Of a stretch of DNA of 64,000 nt, positions 14,749 to 23,550 are shown piece by piece. Origin of the DNA: Lachnospiraceae bacterium (GTDB lineage Bacteria > Bacillota > Clostridia > Lachnospirales > Lachnospiraceae); the NCBI GenBank assembly GCA_017448245.1, contig JAFSLV010000020.1, positions 1-64,000 of the forward strand, in the 5' to 3' direction. The position numbers and the translations under genes are program-made. Below the pieces are notes generated by a model. The model ran no database searches. It saw only the letters and a program-made list of their open reading frames with translations, and was not told the origin of the DNA. Position 1 is the stretch's first letter, and each line of letters starts with the position of its first letter.

Positions 14749-17310
14749 TTACAAAAGAGCCAGGAGCATTTCCCTGCTGACGTTGGCCACGGCAAGTCTG
14801 ACCGCCTCAAAATGCGGCTGCTCTTCCACGGGGATCCGGTAGGCTTCGAGCGATTCCATCACGGAATCGATGCCGTCAAAGTCAAAGGCAATCGCAAACT
14901 GCTTGATTTCCTCATAGGCTTCCCTTAAATCCTCCATGCCGATTTCTTCCCGGTCATCGTTCTTTTTGGCATCGGGGGACACTGCCGCAAGCTTTTCCGT
15001 GTAGCTGCGGTAGAGTGAAAGAAGTGCCGGGGTCTTTTCTCGTATTTCGTCATGGCGCTTTTCGTTTCCGCACCGCTCCAGATATGCCGCATCCTCCGAG
15101 AGCTGCTCCGCGCCGATCGAGCGTGCCGCACTCTTTAGCGCATGGACCTTGATCGTGTAATTCTGATAATCCTCCTCCTCGCAATAGCGTTCGATCACGT
15201 CCGCCTGCTGGGAGATCGTAATATAAAAATCCCTGACCGCCGCAAAGAGTACCTCTCTTGTCCCGCAATAGGTCAGCGCAAGACTCAGATCGATGCCCTT
15301 TAGCTCTTCCAGAATCCTCTGCTCCTCCGTTTTATCCTTCTTTGCGCTTCTTGACAACGCAAGGTTTTCCTCATAGCCCGGAGACCCCGGCAGCATGATC
15401 TTTTCCTTTGCGGCATGCTTGATGATCATGCCGCACAGATCGGCGCCGGTGACGGGCTTACTCAGATAATCGTCAAATCCGAGACTTAAGAGCTGCTCTC
15501 TTGCACCGGCAATGGCATTGGCGGTAAAGGCGATCACGGCGGCATTTTTGCTGGCATTCTCAGGCAATGTGCGCATCGCCGCAAGCGTTTGCGGCCCGCT
15601 CATGCGCGGCATCATCTGATCCATCAGGATGATGTCATAGGCGTGGTTTTGTACAAGGGAAAGCGCTTCGGCTCCCCCGTCCGCGCTGTCCACGCGGATT
15701 TTTGTGGGTCTGAGAAGCTCCGCCACCACGGTGCGGTTGGTCTCATTGTCATCCACCACCAGAAGACGCGCGTCCGGCGCGTAAAACGCAACGCCCGCGC
15801 CCGAAACCGCCTCTTTTTCCTCCCGCGCATCGCGCACGTTCATTGATTCCGCGGATGCGATCTGTTGCGGAATATCAACCGAAAAGACAGAACCCTCTCC
15901 GTATACGCTGGTTGCGCTGATGGTTCCGCCCATGAGATCGACGAGCCTTGACGTAATGGCGAGACCAAGGCCTGTTCCTTCCACACCGCGGTTTCTGATC
16001 GAATCAAAGCGGGCAAACGCATCAAAGAGCTTGGGCAGTTCCTCCTTGCGGATACCGATGCCGCTGTCTTCGACACGGATATGTAACATCAGGCTTTTTT
16101 TGTCCTGTGCAATGTCCGCATTGACCGCCAGCTGTGCATATCCGTGCTCTGTGTACTTGACGGCATTGTTTAACAGGTTGATCATGATCTGGTTGACCCG
16201 GATCCCGTCCCCGATCAGCTCATCCGGCATCGTGCGGTCGATCATCGTACGGTACTCGAGTCCCTTGTCCCTGGCGCGTTTGCGGATGATATTGCCGATG
16301 TTGTCGATCACGTCCGACAGATGATAGGCGCTGATGCTCAGGGACAGATCTCCCGACTCGATCTTGGAAAAATCAAGAATGTCATTGACAATGTATAACA
16401 GCGTGTTTGAGGCACCGCGGATATCCCTGGCGGCCTCCTTTACATCCTCTTCCGCGGCGTCGTTGAGAATCACCTCGTCATATCCGAGAATGGCGGTTAA
16501 GGGGGTTCTTATCTCATGGGACATATTGGCGAGAAAGTCGTTCATCGCCGCATCCTCTGACAGTGCTTTTTCCTTTGCTTCCTGTGCCCTTTTCGTCGTT
16601 TCCTCGAGCTGGCGGAGCTGCTCGCTCAACTGCCTGAAGGGCGGCGTTTCAAAGACAAAATAGATCAGAAAATCACTCAACACCACGGCAAAGCCGATCA
16701 TCATCACATGCGGCACACAGGCGATCTGCAAAAAGGCGGCTGCGAGCGGAAAGATCGCGGCGCTCAGCACGGTAAACCGACGGATGATCGTTTCTTTTCT
16801 GACAATGGAAAAATAAAGAATCACGCCGTACAGCAAAAGAATCCCCGGAATGCCGTAGACAACAGGAACCATCAGGGGACCGCCGATCAGCCTTCCCGCG
16901 GGAGACGTCGTAAAGGCTATGCCGGTAAAAAAATTAAAGGCCTGCAGCAAAAGATAAAAAACAAACAAAATGCGCACAGGCTGCAAGGTCTTCTTTTTGG
17001 CGCTTTCCGGGTCCGCGGCATGATCCGCGACATAACGGATAAATGCGATGCATTCCGTTGTTTCCGCAATATCGAGCAGAATAAAACAGAACATGGAGAC
17101 GGGGGCGGGCACATCTCCCCTGACGCCCGCATTGAGCATGATGCCGAGCAACGCCTCCGAAAACGCGACAAATCCCCCTGCCAGAAGCATCCGCACATAG
17201 GTTTTCCGGATCTGTTGTTCCCTGCGGTTGAGCAGCATCAGAAAAACAAAAAGTGCCGTTGCAAAAAGCACGGACATGATATTCAGTTCCGTCACATGCA
17301 GCTCGTTCAA
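14749..17310 (-). CDS. Hybrid histidine kinase with receiver and HPt domains
   Basis: 853 residues. Seven hydrophobic segments (about 10-220) form the sensor. Then come a coiled linker, the dimerisation domain with H265 (FLANMSHEIRTPLTAILGY), and the ATPase domain (N box NLLNNAVKYT, DSGIGI, GTGLGLAI). The receiver has D564 (DIILMDQMMPRMSG), and an HPt domain has H723 (VHALKSAARSIGAEQL). All phosphorelay residues are present. The gene overlaps the end of the preceding kinase gene by four bases, and that one overlaps the receiver gene likewise, so the three are translated together. The signal is probably sensed in the membrane, since no extracytoplasmic domain exists. Confidence 0.93.
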   Translation of the reverse strand: MNELHVTELNIMSVLFATALFVFLMLLNRREQQIRKTYVRMLLAGGFVAFSEALLGIMLNAGVRGDVPAPVSMFCFILLDIAETTECIAFIRYVADHAADPESAKKKTLQPVRILFVFYLLLQAFNFFTGIAFTTSPAGRLIGGPLMVPVVYGIPGILLLYGVILYFSIVRKETIIRRFTVLSAAIFPLAAAFLQIACVPHVMMIGFAVVLSDFLIYFVFETPPFRQLSEQLRQLEETTKRAQEAKEKALSEDAAMNDFLANMSHEIRTPLTAILGYDEVILNDAAEEDVKEAARDIRGASNTLLYIVNDILDFSKIESGDLSLSISAYHLSDVIDNIGNIIRKRARDKGLEYRTMIDRTMPDELIGDGIRVNQIMINLLNNAVKYTEHGYAQLAVNADIAQDKKSLMLHIRVEDSGIGIRKEELPKLFDAFARFDSIRNRGVEGTGLGLAITSRLVDLMGGTISATSVYGEGSVFSVDIPQQIASAESMNVRDAREEKEAVSGAGVAFYAPDARLLVVDDNETNRTVVAELLRPTKIRVDSADGGAEALSLVQNHAYDIILMDQMMPRMSGPQTLAAMRTLPENASKNAAVIAFTANAIAGAREQLLSLGFDDYLSKPVTGADLCGMIIKHAAKEKIMLPGSPGYEENLALSRSAKKDKTEEQRILEELKGIDLSLALTYCGTREVLFAAVRDFYITISQQADVIERYCEEEDYQNYTIKVHALKSAARSIGAEQLSEDAAYLERCGNEKRHDEIREKTPALLSLYRSYTEKLAAVSPDAKKNDDREEIGMEDLREAYEEIKQFAIAFDFDGIDSVMESLEAYRIPVEEQPHFEAVRLAVANVSREMLLALL

Positions 17311-19208
17311 GCGCCTTCTCCGAGATGTTTTTTGAGCATGTCTTCCACTTCGTTCTGCCGCATGGGCTTGGGAAGATAATCGTCAAATCCCTGTGACAGA
17401 TAAAAGCTTCTTGAGGTTTCGTCCACGTTGGAGGTCAGTGCGACGACCGCGGTTTTGCCCGACTCGTAGCCTTTGATCCGGCGCAGTCTCCGTAAGGTTT
17501 CGATACCGTCCATCTCCGGCATCCGGTGGTCCATAAAGACCAGGTCATAGGCATGGAGTTTGGCAAGAGAGAGCGCTTCCTTTCCGTTCATCGCGGCGTC
17601 CACGCGCACGCCGAAGGGCGAGAGCATCCCCCTGGCCACCGTCAGATTGACAACGGTATCGTCGACGACCAGCACGGTTTTGTCCCTTGCGGTAAAGGGC
17701 GCCCTGGTCTGCCGCTCCAGGTATTCCTGTTGTTTTCTTAAAAACGCCGCCCTTGCCTTTTCCTCCCCTTCTCCCTGCTGCAGGGGTACTTCCAGCGTAA
17801 AGCATGACCCTTCTCCGTATACCGAACTGACACGAATGAGTCCTCCCATGATCTTTGACAGTTCGTCGGCGATTTTGAGTCCCAGTCCCGCACCCTGCTT
17901 GTCCCTGTTTTCTTCCAGGGATGCGCGGGTAAAAAGCTGAAAGATGCTTTCGATTTCCTCTTCGCGGATGCCGCTTCCGGTATCCTCTACCTGCACGAGT
18001 AAAAGCTCTTCTTCCGGTTCCTTTCTGCCCACATGCAGCCGGATGCTTCCTTTTTCGGTATACTTGTATGCATTGCTGATCAGATTGGCCGTGATCTGAC
18101 GGAGCTTGTCCTGATCGCCGTAACGTTCATCGGTCACGTCCTCTTCGATCTCTACCGTAAACGAAATCCCTCTCTCCTCGATCTGCGGCTGCCACAGATG
18201 TACCACCTCCATCAGAATATCGCTCAGGCAAAAACGCCCGTCGATCCGCTGCATCTTGCCGGATTCGATCCGGGCATAATCGAGCACGTCGTTGATGATC
18301 TGCAAAAGCGAGAGCCCGGCTCCCCGGATCTGTCCTGCGGCCTGCGCGATCTGCTCGTCATTCGTTGCGCGCAGGATCATCTCGTTCATGCCCATGATGG
18401 CATTCATGGGTGTTCGGATCTCATGCGAGGTATTGGCCAGAAAGTTGGTCTTGGCGCGGCTTGCCGCCTGTGCGCGGCTGGCCGCAAGGAACGCCTCCTC
18501 TTCCGTCTGCTTGAGCTGTCTGGTCGTTTCCTCAAGACGCCGGTACACCGGCAGTTCCACCGCAAAAAAGACAAGATAGACACTTAAGATTCCGACCGCA
18601 TAGCTGAACATCAGCTCTCTCAGGAAAAAAAACTGGATGACAAACGCGACCAGCAAAGACACGCCGGCAGACCGCAAAACAACGCGCTGTACCAGGGTGT
18701 AGAGCCCCTTATGCACGCCCTGCATGACACAGGCGCTCAAAAGAAAATAAAAGGCGACGCCATAGGCAACCGCCAGATGGAACGGGCCGTAGATAATCCT
18801 TCCCGTCTCGTCGTAATCATAGAAGAAACGCGTCACGAGGTTGGAGATGAGCAGCAGGATATCCGCATACAGAATATACTTTTGCAGACGGAAATACCGC
18901 CTGTTCTGCCGCTGTGCACGCATGACGATATAGCGCAAAAGGCAATAGGCCGCGACCACGGTGGCGATGTAAAACAGCGTGGTGTTGAGCAAAAACACCT
19001 CCGACGGTACGGGATGCGTCACACCGTGCATTATCACGGAAAACACGTCCACGACGGTGGCTGCCGTGACGGCGTAGGCCAGATGGCGGTAAAACACATT
19101 GGCCTCCGCGGCATCGGCATATTTGAAATGCAGATTAAGACAAAGAATGATGCCGAATACACCGGCCGCGACCTCGGGCCAGATGTTGCTTGTCAGATGG
19201 ATGCTCAC
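17307..19208 (-). CDS. Hybrid histidine kinase with receiver domain
   Basis: 633 residues with the same plan as its downstream neighbour but without HPt. Seven membrane segments lie at about 8-220. The dimerisation domain has H262 (FLANTSHEIRTPMNAIMGM), the ATPase domain has EDTGSGI and GAGLGLKI, and the receiver has D560 (DLVFMDHRMPEMDG) and K614. The two kinases are clear paralogues. Lacking HPt, this one may need the HPt of the 14749-17310 kinase to pass phosphate on. ATGA overlaps join it to both neighbours. Confidence 0.93.
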   Translation of the reverse strand: MSIHLTSNIWPEVAAGVFGIILCLNLHFKYADAAEANVFYRHLAYAVTAATVVDVFSVIMHGVTHPVPSEVFLLNTTLFYIATVVAAYCLLRYIVMRAQRQNRRYFRLQKYILYADILLLISNLVTRFFYDYDETGRIIYGPFHLAVAYGVAFYFLLSACVMQGVHKGLYTLVQRVVLRSAGVSLLVAFVIQFFFLRELMFSYAVGILSVYLVFFAVELPVYRRLEETTRQLKQTEEEAFLAASRAQAASRAKTNFLANTSHEIRTPMNAIMGMNEMILRATNDEQIAQAAGQIRGAGLSLLQIINDVLDYARIESGKMQRIDGRFCLSDILMEVVHLWQPQIEERGISFTVEIEEDVTDERYGDQDKLRQITANLISNAYKYTEKGSIRLHVGRKEPEEELLLVQVEDTGSGIREEEIESIFQLFTRASLEENRDKQGAGLGLKIADELSKIMGGLIRVSSVYGEGSCFTLEVPLQQGEGEEKARAAFLRKQQEYLERQTRAPFTARDKTVLVVDDTVVNLTVARGMLSPFGVRVDAAMNGKEALSLAKLHAYDLVFMDHRMPEMDGIETLRRLRRIKGYESGKTAVVALTSNVDETSRSFYLSQGFDDYLPKPMRQNEVEDMLKKHLGEGA

Positions 19209-20017
19209 ATGCGGGCCTTTCTCTGATCAATGGCGGCAAAGAGCGCCGCGATCTTGTCGCGGATTTCTTCCGGCGGCGTGCTCTTCAGGAGATAGCCTTC
19301 GGGCTTCATGCTCATGACCTCCATCACCACTTCGCGGTCACTTTTTCCCGTAAGAAAGACCACCGGTATGTCCCTCAGGCGTTCCCTTGCGCGCAGCATG
19401 GATAAAAACTGCGGTCCGTTCAGCACCGGCATTTCGTAATCGAGTAAGATCAGATCCGGTGTCTGCTCCTCGAGATAGGTGAGTGCCCCCATCCCGGAAT
19501 CGGTCATGACGACCTTGTAGTAAGCATGCAGGACGCTGCGCAGGGCGCGTAAGGAGCTCGGGTTGTCATCCACGATCAGGATTCTCTTCTGTGTTACCTT
19601 CTGGGGAACCTTGAGCCTTTCCCGGTTGGAAGGATTCTTGATGTGATCGTCGTAGAGCTTTTCCACGCGCTCCGCAATCTGGGCGGCGTTGAAGGGCCTG
19701 AAAAAGGTATCCGTGATCATGTGCTTGGGAAAATAATGCAGAACGCTTTCCTCAAGATGCGGACGATCCCCGGCGATAAAAAGAAGCGCCCCCGTATCCC
19801 GGATCAGATCCCGGATCACCGGCATCAAAAATTTGTGGTCAGTGCTCCAGTCCTGCAGGCACATAAATACGGCAGGAGGGCAGTCATCAGCCTTGGGCAT
19901 GGCGGAGTATTGAGGAGCGGCAGGGCGCGGCACCAGACCCTTTGCCATGAGTGACGAGGCAATCGATCTGGTGGAAAACGAATCCTTATCGACGATCATG
20001 AGTATCTGCCGGATCAT
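19205..20017 (-). CDS. Two-receiver response regulator without output domain
   Basis: 270 residues. Residues 1-125 form a degenerate receiver-like domain (it opens QILMIVDKDSF, but no aspartate sits in the expected hydrophobic strand context). Residues 144-268 are a complete receiver (RILIVDDNPSS, D193 in LILLDYEMPVLNG, lysine in GYLLKSTPP). No DNA-binding or enzymatic output follows, so it acts by protein contact or as phosphate sink in the three-gene relay. I start at ATG 20017 with a GAGGG site; a longer open frame running into the DHHW gene is not supported. A -10 box lies 23 bases upstream. Confidence 0.87.
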   Translation of the reverse strand: MIRQILMIVDKDSFSTRSIASSLMAKGLVPRPAAPQYSAMPKADDCPPAVFMCLQDWSTDHKFLMPVIRDLIRDTGALLFIAGDRPHLEESVLHYFPKHMITDTFFRPFNAAQIAERVEKLYDDHIKNPSNRERLKVPQKVTQKRILIVDDNPSSLRALRSVLHAYYKVVMTDSGMGALTYLEEQTPDLILLDYEMPVLNGPQFLSMLRARERLRDIPVVFLTGKSDREVVMEVMSMKPEGYLLKSTPPEEIRDKIAALFAAIDQRKARM

Positions 20018-20039
20018 AATTTGTGCCCTCTTACTTTCT

Positions 20040-20045
20040 ATTATA
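20040..20045 (-). promoter_or_regulatory. -10 box of kinase/receiver operon
   Basis: TATAAT on the minus strand, 23 bases before the receiver gene start. The -35 region is weak (TGTCCA at 18 bp). It lies in the 58-bp gap after the DHHW gene, so this operon can be transcribed apart from the acylation genes upstream. Confidence 0.35.
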
Positions 20046-20075
20046 GCGCAGAAAGAGGGGTTTTGGACAGTTTTT

Positions 20076-21422
20076 TTAGAAGATGCCCCCGATCCCGGCA
20101 TCCGTGTCCATCGTGCCGAGGTTATAGAGGAGGAGCACCTCTTTGATTTCCGGATGTTCTTTGATGAAATCGGAGATCCCTTCCCTGTAGTAACGGGGAT
20201 CAAAGACGTAGATCGTCTCAAAGTCGCGGATCATGAAGGGAATCATGATGTTGGCATAGGAGTCCTTGACGATAGCGATCGCGCCAATACCCTCCGGTGC
20301 CGCGTGATTTTCGATGATGACAAGCGGATGAATCCCGTCAAGAAAATAGCTGTACCGGTCTTTTTGGGAAAGCCGCTCCTCATTGTAGGGCGTATCCTGG
20401 GTGACGCCGGTATCCGTATACGTGACGCTGATATCCCATGCGGGGTCGACATAGGCCTCGATCACATCCGGCGCAAAATAGGGGTCGTTTAATTTCGACC
20501 AGGTCGTGCCCCGGAAGGAGGAGGACACTCTCGTGCGGTATTCTCCGTAGAGATGTGCATACAGATAATCCCCCCGCGCCATCTGTGCCTCTGTCGTTTG
20601 TGTTTTCAAATGATTTGGTCTTTCCGCAATCCACCGGCCATATCCGACATAAGCACCGTCCAGAGACCAGTGATGGTCCGTCCGGAAATAATACGCATCC
20701 GTCCCGTTTTCTCCTCTTCTGCGTTCGTATAGTCCGTATACGGGGTAATCTCCTTCGACCACGTCAATCGTCACGACGCGTCCTCCCGTTTCCTCTTCGA
20801 CGCGCGCATAGATGTCTTCAATGACCCTGATCTGTTCTTCATCCTCCGGCGGCTGCGCTACGGGAGAAAAGCGCGGCAGCGTATCCCGGTAAACAAGCGC
20901 CGCCGTAGGGACCAGCATCAACTCCACGGTGATGTCTTTTGGCAGCGCGTTTGCAAAGCGCACAAAGGACTGTACCGCACGGTCCGTATGCTGCGGTGTT
21001 TCATAGGCGTCGATCAGGCGGCCGTTTGCCAGATACACCCCGTTGATGAGCTTTTTCCCGCTCAGGCGCTCCGCCTCCGTCGCGAGTGCCATCCATGTAT
21101 CCCTTGCCGGAAAGTGGTCTGCGATATAGTCCTCGACCTTTCCCGTGTAGACCCCGCCCGTCAGGTCTTTTGCTTCAAAGGCGGGGAAGCGGGCGAGATT
21201 GCGGTTTTCGTTTTCGGAAAAGCTTTTTTTGGGTAGCGCAAAAAAGAGGATGCCAAAGAGAAAGAGCGCGGCGACAATCATTGTCATGCAGACGGCCTCC
21301 GGGGCGCGCACAAAGGAGGCGTCCCGCACGGACGTCCGATCTGCGGGCGCGGTATCTTTTTCCCCTGTGTTTGTCTGCTCTTTTTCTTTTGTTTCGTCCA
21401 TTCTTTTTTTCTTTCCGCTCAT
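20076..21422 (-). CDS. DHHW family surface protein
   Basis: 448 residues. A lysine-rich cytoplasmic start is followed by one membrane segment (about 48-68), then a long outside domain with the family motif YYFRTDHHWSLDGAYVGY. This DHHW motif resembles the active region of AlgJ/AlgX-type SGNH acetyltransferases. A later KDSYANIMIPFM stretch matches the usual KDSF/YAN-type serine block. It lies 47 bp downstream of an MBOAT gene, as is usual. Inferred role: moving acyl groups from the MBOAT protein to an exported polysaccharide. The start at ATG 21422 is chosen because longer frames overlap the MBOAT gene. Confidence 0.87.
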   Translation of the reverse strand: MSGKKKRMDETKEKEQTNTGEKDTAPADRTSVRDASFVRAPEAVCMTMIVAALFLFGILFFALPKKSFSENENRNLARFPAFEAKDLTGGVYTGKVEDYIADHFPARDTWMALATEAERLSGKKLINGVYLANGRLIDAYETPQHTDRAVQSFVRFANALPKDITVELMLVPTAALVYRDTLPRFSPVAQPPEDEEQIRVIEDIYARVEEETGGRVVTIDVVEGDYPVYGLYERRRGENGTDAYYFRTDHHWSLDGAYVGYGRWIAERPNHLKTQTTEAQMARGDYLYAHLYGEYRTRVSSSFRGTTWSKLNDPYFAPDVIEAYVDPAWDISVTYTDTGVTQDTPYNEERLSQKDRYSYFLDGIHPLVIIENHAAPEGIGAIAIVKDSYANIMIPFMIRDFETIYVFDPRYYREGISDFIKEHPEIKEVLLLYNLGTMDTDAGIGGIF

Positions 21423-21469
21423 CCGTCCCGCCTTCCCCGGCGGTCCGTAAACAGCTTCGTTTTTGTCCG

Positions 21470-22924
21470 CTAAAAACGGAAGTACAAAAACGGATTGTAG
21501 GTATCTCTCACAAGGCTCGCAATGCTGATCGCAAAAAAGAGGATGGCAAAAAGACCTCGCAATACGCTGACAGGCACCTGTATCCCCCTGACGGACGCGA
21601 TCTTTTTTTCGATGGCGGGATACAGGGGAAAGGCGCACAGGCAGGCGATCACAAGCTGCGGGAGGTAGTTGAGCGCATACCACAAAAAGTCGGTGGCAGG
21701 TGCCATGCCTCCTTCTCCCGCGCCGAACAGCTTTGCGGCATAAAGCGTAAGCGCGTTCAGGTCTTCAAAATAAAAGATGCCAAAGCCGATCACGACGATG
21801 ATGATCGTATACAGGTGGCAGATCCATTTGGGCCACCATTCGATCTTTCGCAGCAGATAAAACTTTTCGATCACGAGAAAGAGTCCGTGGTAGAGCCCCC
21901 AGAGGATATAGTTTAAAAACGCGCCGTGCCAAAGGCCCGTCAGAAAGAAGACGATCAGAAGGTTTATCAGCTGCCGCTTCAATCCCTTACGGTTTCCGCC
22001 GAGCGGGATATAGACATAATCCTTAAACCAGCTCGAAAGAGAGATGTGCCACCTGCGCCAGAAGTCCGTGATCGATACGGCGGACAGCGGATAGTTGAAG
22101 TTTTCGAGAAAGTGAAAGCCCATCATCCGTCCGAGGCCGATCGCCATGTCGGAATAGGCGGAAAAGTCATAGTAGAGCTGTAAGGTAAAGCAAAGGAGTC
22201 CGAGCCACGCGGAAGGGACGGAGAGCGTCTGCGCCGTCCGGATGGCGTCCCAGAGCGCACCGACCTGGTTTGCGATCAACACCTTCCGGAAGAGCCCGAT
22301 GAGAAAGCGCCTAAAGCCAAACAGAAAATCCTGCCTTCCCGCTTGACGCTCCCTGAGTTCTCTTTCCACCGTCTGGTACCTGACGATCGGCCCCGCGATC
22401 AGCTGCGGAAACATCGAAACATAGGTCAGGTAGTCGGCGTAGTTTTTTTGTACACCGACCCTTCCCCGGTAGCGGTCGATCGTATAGGACATGGACTGGA
22501 AGGTGTAAAAGCTGATGCCGATCGGAAGGGCAATGCCGGGCAAAGGAAAGGGCGGCACGCTCTGCAATAAAACGCCGCGCAGGGTGTTGGCGATCCGCAC
22601 CGCAAAGTCCGCGTACTTGAAAAAGGCAAGCAGACAGAGGTTGACCGACACCGCCACGATCAGCAGGCACCTGCGCTTTCTTCTCATTTCCTTTTCGGAG
22701 GCGTCACCCTGTTCAACCGGATAACGCTCCATCAGGCGCCCCGCCGTATAATCGATCAGGGTCGTAAAGAGCATCAAAAAAAGATAGACGGGCTCTCCCC
22801 AGGCGTAAAAAAACAGGCTGAATATGAGCAGGACGATATTTTTCGCCCTGCCCTTTGCCGGCAGATAACATAACAAAAACGCCGGCAGAAAGAAAAACAA
22901 AAAGGGCAGTCCGGAAAAAACCAT
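21470..22924 (-). CDS. MBOAT O-acyltransferase (AlgI-like) (2)
   Basis: 484 residues, about 11 membrane segments. Motifs seen are LPIGISFYTFQSMSYTIDRYRGRVGVQKNY (in part), YYDFSAYSDMAIGLGRMMGF, FWRRWHISLSSWFKDYVYIPLGGNRKG, and catalytic H333 in GLWHGAF. It is closer to AlgI than the protein at 12356. It belongs to a leftward operon of SGNH, DUF4358 lipoprotein, MBOAT, DHHW. Such sets O-acetylate secreted polysaccharides. The polymer is not evident, as no glycosyltransferases are nearby. Confidence 0.94.
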   Translation of the reverse strand: MVFSGLPFLFFFLPAFLLCYLPAKGRAKNIVLLIFSLFFYAWGEPVYLFLMLFTTLIDYTAGRLMERYPVEQGDASEKEMRRKRRCLLIVAVSVNLCLLAFFKYADFAVRIANTLRGVLLQSVPPFPLPGIALPIGISFYTFQSMSYTIDRYRGRVGVQKNYADYLTYVSMFPQLIAGPIVRYQTVERELRERQAGRQDFLFGFRRFLIGLFRKVLIANQVGALWDAIRTAQTLSVPSAWLGLLCFTLQLYYDFSAYSDMAIGLGRMMGFHFLENFNYPLSAVSITDFWRRWHISLSSWFKDYVYIPLGGNRKGLKRQLINLLIVFFLTGLWHGAFLNYILWGLYHGLFLVIEKFYLLRKIEWWPKWICHLYTIIIVVIGFGIFYFEDLNALTLYAAKLFGAGEGGMAPATDFLWYALNYLPQLVIACLCAFPLYPAIEKKIASVRGIQVPVSVLRGLFAILFFAISIASLVRDTYNPFLYFRF

Positions 22925-22942
22925 CTCTTTTTCTGTGTCCCT

Positions 22943-23491
22943 TTACTGCGCGGAGGTAACGATCTGCTCGATCGGGGCCGCGTCCTCCGATACGATCCAG
23001 TAGACGAGGTTACCCTCCGTCTTGATCTCGGAATTGCTGAACAGTTCAAAGGTGTCCGGATTGTAGCCGTCGGCGCTTTCGACATCAAAGCTCTTGGCCT
23101 GCTCAAGTTCCGACTGCACCTGCGCCACATCCGCTCCGTCCCTGACAAAAAACAACGCGATCGTATCGGCTTTCGTCACTTCCTTGGCGCGGTAAAACAC
23201 AAAGGACTCACACAGTTGTGTGCTGATGCCGTAATTAAATTCCGGATCGATGCTTGCCATGTCGGGAAGCGTAACACCCGATGCGATCTGCTCATAGAGC
23301 GCCTTGGTATCGATGGCCGCGCCTTGTGTCTCCTGCCCGCCCGAAGGCTGTGTCGTTTCCTCCTGCGAAGAAGCGCTTTGCGCGGGCGCGCTTTGTGAAG
23401 AAGACGCGTTCTGTGCGCCGCCTCCGCCGCAGGCGCACAAGGCGGCCGTAAGCGTTGCCGTGATCATCCACTGTTTCATCTGTTTTTTCAT
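22943..23491 (-). CDS. DUF4358 lipoprotein
   Basis: 182 residues. A signal peptide with lipobox LCAC (C21) is followed by a Ser/Gln/Glu-rich linker (about 25-58) and a DUF4358 domain (about 60-180, with ALYEQIASGVTLPDM and EFNYGISTQLCESFVFYRAKEVTKADTIALFFV). The role of DUF4358 is unknown, but it often accompanies MBOAT and DHHW genes in Lachnospiraceae. It lies 18 bp before the MBOAT gene and probably works outside the membrane in the same acylation machine. Confidence 0.85.
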   Translation of the reverse strand: MKKQMKQWMITATLTAALCACGGGGAQNASSSQSAPAQSASSQEETTQPSGGQETQGAAIDTKALYEQIASGVTLPDMASIDPEFNYGISTQLCESFVFYRAKEVTKADTIALFFVRDGADVAQVQSELEQAKSFDVESADGYNPDTFELFSNSEIKTEGNLVYWIVSEDAAPIEQIVTSAQ

Positions 23492-23550
23492 TCTGTATCC
23501 TCCCTTTGGATTCTTCTTTTGCTTTGCCGGTTATCCGTCATGCCGTATGT

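Noticed and set aside
21423-21683. Extension of the DHHW gene into the MBOAT gene
   Set aside because: It overlaps the MBOAT coding end and has no family similarity; ATG 21422 gives a normal N-terminal anchor.
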